Positions 60,457 to 64,000 of a stretch of 64,000 bases of DNA are shown here, in pieces; the first letter of the stretch is position 1, and each line of letters starts with the position of its first letter. The translations under genes were made by a program, and so were the position numbers. The notes beneath the pieces were generated by a model, which had not been told where the DNA came from, did not search any database, and saw nothing but the letters and a program-made list of their open reading frames with translations. Origin of the DNA: Pseudomonadota bacterium (GTDB lineage: Bacteria; Pseudomonadota; Gammaproteobacteria; Burkholderiales; Ferrovaceae); assembly GCA_021811145.1 (NCBI GenBank), contig JAJZPN010000008.1, positions 1-64,000 on the forward strand, written 5' to 3'.

Positions 60457-62475
60457 TTATATCATTCCATTATGTCTTAATAGCGCATCAATAGTAGGCT
60501 CTCTACCTCTAAAAGCAACAAAAGAATCCAGTGCAGGCCGTGATCCGCCGCGAGACAAAATCTCCTCACGGAAACGATGACCAATTGTAGTATTCAATCC
60601 ACCATTTTCTTCAAATAACGAATAAGCATCAGCAGATAACACCTCAGCCCATTTGTAACTGTAATACCCAGCCGCATAGCCGCCTGCGAAAATATGACTA
60701 AAACTGTTAGGGAAGCGATGCCAATGAGGTGGTTGAATCACTGCGACCTCCTCACGGATTTGAGACAAAATACCCAATGGTGTTTGATCTGCTAACAAAC
60801 CACAATGAATTTGCATATCAAATAAAGCAAACTCTATTTGTCTCACTGTTTGCATCCCACTTTGAAAGTTTTTAGCTTGAGTCATACGTTGAAACAGTTC
60901 TTGAGGCAAAGGCTCTCCTGTATCAACATGCCGCGTCATCTCTCTCAAGACATTCCATTCCCAACAGAAGTTTTCCATAAACTGGCTGGGTAATTCCACC
61001 GCATCCCATTCAACTCCATGAATACCAGACACTGACAAATCATCTACTTCAGTTAATAAATGATGCAACCCGTGACCAAACTCATGGAAAAGGGTAATCA
61101 CTTCATCATGAGTAAAGGTTGCAGGTTTATCCCCTACCGGAGCAGAAAAATTACATGTGAGATAAGCCACTGGTATAGCAAAATCGTTGCCACGACGACG
61201 ACGAGTGATGGCTTCATCCATCCAAGCACCGCCGCGTTTTCCTGGTCTGGCATATAAATCAATATAAAATTGACCTACACGTTGTTGCTGTTGGTTTAAT
61301 AAAGAATAAAACTTCACGTCCTTATGCCATACCGGCGCGCTATCAGGCACTACCGTTAAACCATAAAGGGTATGAATAACTCTAAATAACCCGTCAAGAA
61401 CTTTATCCTCTGGAAAATAGTTTTTTACCTCAAGGTCAGAAAAGTCATAACGAGCTACCCTTAATTTCTCTGAAACATAAGCCACATCCCAAGGCATTAA
61501 CTCATTAATGGCACACTGTTGTTGTGCAAAGACGACTAAGTCTTGCCAATCTTGCTGTGCGTAAGGCTTAGCTTTACTGGCTAATTGCCTTAAAAAGGCC
61601 ATGACCTCTTCAGCTGACTTAGCCATTTTGCTCTCTAGTGAGAGCTCTGCATAATGCTTAAAGCCCAGTAATTGGGCTTGATCAGCACGCCACTTTAAAA
61701 TATGAGTAATTAAGTGGGTATTATCCCACTCCGGTTTACCAAGTTCGGAAGCCCGCGTTGCATAGGCGTAATATAAAGTCTCTCTCAGCTCTCTTGAGTC
61801 TGCATACTGCATAACAGGAATATAGGATGGAGCATGTAAGGTAAAGAAGTAACCTTCTTTGTCTTGAGAAGCTGCTAAATCCTGTGCAGTCTTAATGACA
61901 TCCTCTGGTAAACCTGACAATAGTGCACGGTCTGTGACTTGATGGGTGTACTCATTCATCGTATCCAGTAAATTTTGTTCAAACTTAGCGGCAGCTTCAG
62001 CCAAATCGTTTTCAAGTTGGAGAAAGACCTGCTTGTCTTCGTCAGAGAGCTCTGCGCCACCTAGTCTAAAGTCTCTTAGTTCGTTATCAATGATTTTTTG
62101 ACGAACGCTAGATAAAGAATCAAATTCTTCACTTGCACGCAGTTGTTTAAAACCCTGATAGAGGGCTAAATGTTGTGCTAATTTTGCCCAATATTCAGTG
62201 ACAATTGGCAGATTACGATTATAGGCATCGCGTAATTCTGGAGTATTGACCACAGAATTAAGGTGCGAGACTTGACCCCAAGCACGGGATAGCTCTTCAT
62301 TGACTTTTTCAAGTGGCCAGACAAAGTTTTCCCAACTGGGCTCACGATGATACTGAATTACCTGTTCAAGAGAGTGATTACACTGATCAATTAATACTTT
62401 TATAGCCTCATCAATATGTGAGGGCTGTATTTGATCAAAGCGAGGAAGTCCGGAAAAATCTAATAATGGATTCAT
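60457..62475 (-). CDS. prlC: Oligopeptidase A
   Basis: M3-family zinc metallopeptidase of 672 residues that degrades short peptides such as cleaved signal peptides. The zinc motif HEFGHGLHHLL (HExxH) is intact, with the downstream Glu in the GIHGVEWDAVELPSQFMENF segment. The C-terminal FAGGYAAGYYSYKWAEVLSADAYSLFEENG is diagnostic. It lies eight bases after the pyrC-like gene and abuts xthA. No envelope signal is seen; it is cytosolic. Confidence 0.95.
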   Translation of the reverse strand: MNPLLDFSGLPRFDQIQPSHIDEAIKVLIDQCNHSLEQVIQYHREPSWENFVWPLEKVNEELSRAWGQVSHLNSVVNTPELRDAYNRNLPIVTEYWAKLAQHLALYQGFKQLRASEEFDSLSSVRQKIIDNELRDFRLGGAELSDEDKQVFLQLENDLAEAAAKFEQNLLDTMNEYTHQVTDRALLSGLPEDVIKTAQDLAASQDKEGYFFTLHAPSYIPVMQYADSRELRETLYYAYATRASELGKPEWDNTHLITHILKWRADQAQLLGFKHYAELSLESKMAKSAEEVMAFLRQLASKAKPYAQQDWQDLVVFAQQQCAINELMPWDVAYVSEKLRVARYDFSDLEVKNYFPEDKVLDGLFRVIHTLYGLTVVPDSAPVWHKDVKFYSLLNQQQQRVGQFYIDLYARPGKRGGAWMDEAITRRRRGNDFAIPVAYLTCNFSAPVGDKPATFTHDEVITLFHEFGHGLHHLLTEVDDLSVSGIHGVEWDAVELPSQFMENFCWEWNVLREMTRHVDTGEPLPQELFQRMTQAKNFQSGMQTVRQIEFALFDMQIHCGLLADQTPLGILSQIREEVAVIQPPHWHRFPNSFSHIFAGGYAAGYYSYKWAEVLSADAYSLFEENGGLNTTIGHRFREEILSRGGSRPALDSFVAFRGREPTIDALLRHNGMI

Positions 62476-62483
62476 ATTATTTA

Positions 62484-63767
62484 TTAAGCTCTAGCATCTT
62501 CATAGATCAAAAATCCACCAATAATGGTGTGCGATACTTTACCCAGTAATGGACGATTTACAAATGGCGTATTTTTACCTTGGCTTTTCAGCATATCTGG
62601 CGTTACCCACCATTCTCTTTCTGGATCAAAAATACATAAATCAGCCTGTTCACCCACAGCAATTTTTCCTGCATGAATACCTAAAATTGCAGCAGGAACA
62701 GAAGTAATTCGACTGAGTGCCTGTGGAAGAGGAATATTTTCTTCTCTACTCCATTTGAGAGTGAGGGGAAGTAAGAGTTCCAAACCGGTAGCACCTACTT
62801 CCGATGCCTGGAAAGGTAACTGTTTTACATCTTCATCGACGGGGGAATGATCAGATACCAATACGTCAATTGTTCCATCTTTCAGTCCATTACGCAGTGC
62901 CTGTTTATCCTCCAGGCTACGTAACGGAGGAATCAAATGACAATTGGCATCGAAGTAACTAATGTCATGCTCTGTTAAATGAAGACTATTAATAGAAATA
63001 TCGGCGGTAAGTAGCAAGCCTTCTTTCTTAGCAGCTTTAATTAATTCGACTGCTTTAGCGCTTGAGATACGACATAAATGAACCCTAGCACCTGTTTCAC
63101 GCATTAACTCTATAATGGTATGTACCGCAATACTTTCTGCACAAGTTGGGATCACAGGTAAACCTAACCGGTTAGCCACTTCTCCGTCATGGGCCACTCC
63201 ATCTTTAGATAAATAAGGATCTTGTGGTTGTAGCCACACGGAAAAACCAAATGTGGCTGCATAATCCATCGCTCTTAATAGTACCTGTTTATCTGCTATC
63301 AATTGATTGGCTTGCGAAAACCCAATACAACCTGCTTCTTTTAACTCTCCCATTTCAGTTAGGCGCTCACCCTTTAATTGCATAGTGAGTGCCCCAAGAG
63401 GGTAAACATTAGTTTGGTTTTTACCCTTGGCACGATGTTTAAGCATTTCAACTAAACCGGGCTCATCTAAGGGAGGATCTGTATCTGGTGGGCAAACTAG
63501 TGAGGTGACGCCACCAGCACTGGCTGCTAGCATTTCACTTTCTAGTGTTGCTAAGTATTCATAACCGGGCTCTCTTAATCTGGCTGATAAATCCACTAAA
63601 CCCGGAATAATGAGTTTTTCATGGGCATCAATAATCCGATTGGGTACAAATCCAGGTGGTGCTTTATCAATTGAGACAATCTTTCCTGCAGCAATAAATA
63701 CATCACCCATGCTTGTTGTCTGACTATGGGGATCGATAATTTTTCCTCTTGAAATCTGTATTTTCAT
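62484..63767 (-). CDS. pyrX: Inactive dihydroorotase homologue (PyrC'/PyrX)
   Basis: Amidohydrolase-fold protein of 427 residues, homologous to type I dihydroorotase but lacking its catalytic HxH. The motif DxHxHLREPG reads [10 protein letters not shown] here: S61 and R63 stand in place of the two zinc histidines. In Pseudomonas such pseudo-dihydroorotases serve as structural partners of aspartate transcarbamoylase, and the true enzyme is encoded elsewhere. The gene overlaps pyrB by four bases, supporting that role. Other family parts ([18 protein letters not shown]) are intact. Confidence 0.88.
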   Translation of the reverse strand: MKIQISRGKIIDPHSQTTSMGDVFIAAGKIVSIDKAPPGFVPNRIIDAHEKLIIPGLVDLSARLREPGYEYLATLESEMLAASAGGVTSLVCPPDTDPPLDEPGLVEMLKHRAKGKNQTNVYPLGALTMQLKGERLTEMGELKEAGCIGFSQANQLIADKQVLLRAMDYAATFGFSVWLQPQDPYLSKDGVAHDGEVANRLGLPVIPTCAESIAVHTIIELMRETGARVHLCRISSAKAVELIKAAKKEGLLLTADISINSLHLTEHDISYFDANCHLIPPLRSLEDKQALRNGLKDGTIDVLVSDHSPVDEDVKQLPFQASEVGATGLELLLPLTLKWSREENIPLPQALSRITSVPAAILGIHAGKIAVGEQADLCIFDPEREWWVTPDMLKSQGKNTPFVNRPLLGKVSHTIIGGFLIYEDARA

Positions 63768-64000
63768 ACTACTCCCCCACTGGTATTACCAACTAAAATC
63801 GACATCACCGCCATTCTCACAGCAATGCCAAAGGTGACTTGGGATAAGATAACAGATTGCGCTCCATCTGCCACCTCAGAATCTATTTCTACACCGCGAT
63901 TCATGGGGCCTGGATGCATAACGATAGCATCGGGTTTTGCATGCATTAACTTCTCTTTAGTTAATCCATAAAACTTAAAGTATTCATCACGACTAGGTAA
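63764..64000 (-). CDS. pyrB: Aspartate carbamoyltransferase catalytic subunit, 5' part outside window
   Basis: Only the C-terminal 78 codons are visible. The frame reads through the window edge and includes [38 protein letters not shown] and a terminal [17 protein letters not shown], the conserved end of PyrB. PyrB makes carbamoyl-aspartate, the first committed step of pyrimidine synthesis. It is coupled to the pseudo-dihydroorotase gene by a four-base overlap. Confidence 0.95.
   Translation of the reverse strand, partial: LPSRDEYFKFYGLTKEKLMHAKPDAIVMHPGPMNRGVEIDSEVADGAQSVILSQVTFGIAVRMAVMSILVGNTSGGVV

Overview
The window is a compact, AT-leaning stretch of a betaproteobacterial chromosome. 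No mobile element, phage or CRISPR array is visible. The lineage call rests on gene order. There is a murA-hisGDCBHAFIE-HIT-tatABC block running into the cytochrome bc1 genes. There is a kdsD-kdsC-lptCAB-rpoN-hpf-ptsN-hprK-rapZ block. There is also a Lys/Ala/Pro repeat protein of the histone H1-like type. I cannot name the genus. Six of the eight tail-to-tail gene junctions overlap, which suggests a streamlined genome.

Layout, left to right. At 1-1663 (minus) lie petB (cut by the window edge) and petA of the bc1 complex. A periplasmic HtrA-type protease (1815-2978, plus) is followed by a long minus-strand series that reads, in transcription order, mlaFEDCB (outer-membrane lipid asymmetry), a yadGH-like ABC-2 exporter, an ibaG-like BolA protein, murA, the histidine genes hisG to hisE, a HIT hydrolase and tatABC. 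A CPA2 cation/proton antiporter (17423-19396) sits back to back with the KDO/LPS-export/sigma-54/nitrogen-PTS series (19423-26886). Then come mutY, tRNA-Gly(CCC), thiSG, trmB, ogt, hemW-rdgB-rph (minus), and yicC-gmk-rpoZ-spoT-ridA-recG-ubiA (plus).

From 39927 to 46290 there are a small predicted outer-membrane protein, dacB, groESL under a perfect CIRCE operator plus a sigma-32-like promoter, and the acetate permease pair yjcH-actP. Then follow a DnaQ-like exonuclease with a cNMP/CBS/DUF294 protein, argH, a MarR regulator with a C-terminal four-cysteine cluster and a palindromic operator, lptM-lysA, the H1-like repeat protein, mtgA, aroE and a rhodanese. The right end carries glnA with a sigma-54 promoter and two NtrC-type sites, ntrB-ntrC, then xthA, prlC, a catalytically dead dihydroorotase homologue and the 3' part of pyrB.

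Several circuits are self-contained here. RpoN, NtrB/NtrC and their glnA target are all present. The Tat translocase lies beside its Rieske substrate. MlaFEDCB and LptABC/LptM/KdsCD both serve the outer membrane. I found no clearly new system. The most unusual items are the Cys-rich MarR regulator with its operator and AT-rich hairpin region, the H1-like repeat protein with structured upstream DNA, the ActP-linked DUF294/exonuclease pair and the small outer-membrane protein.
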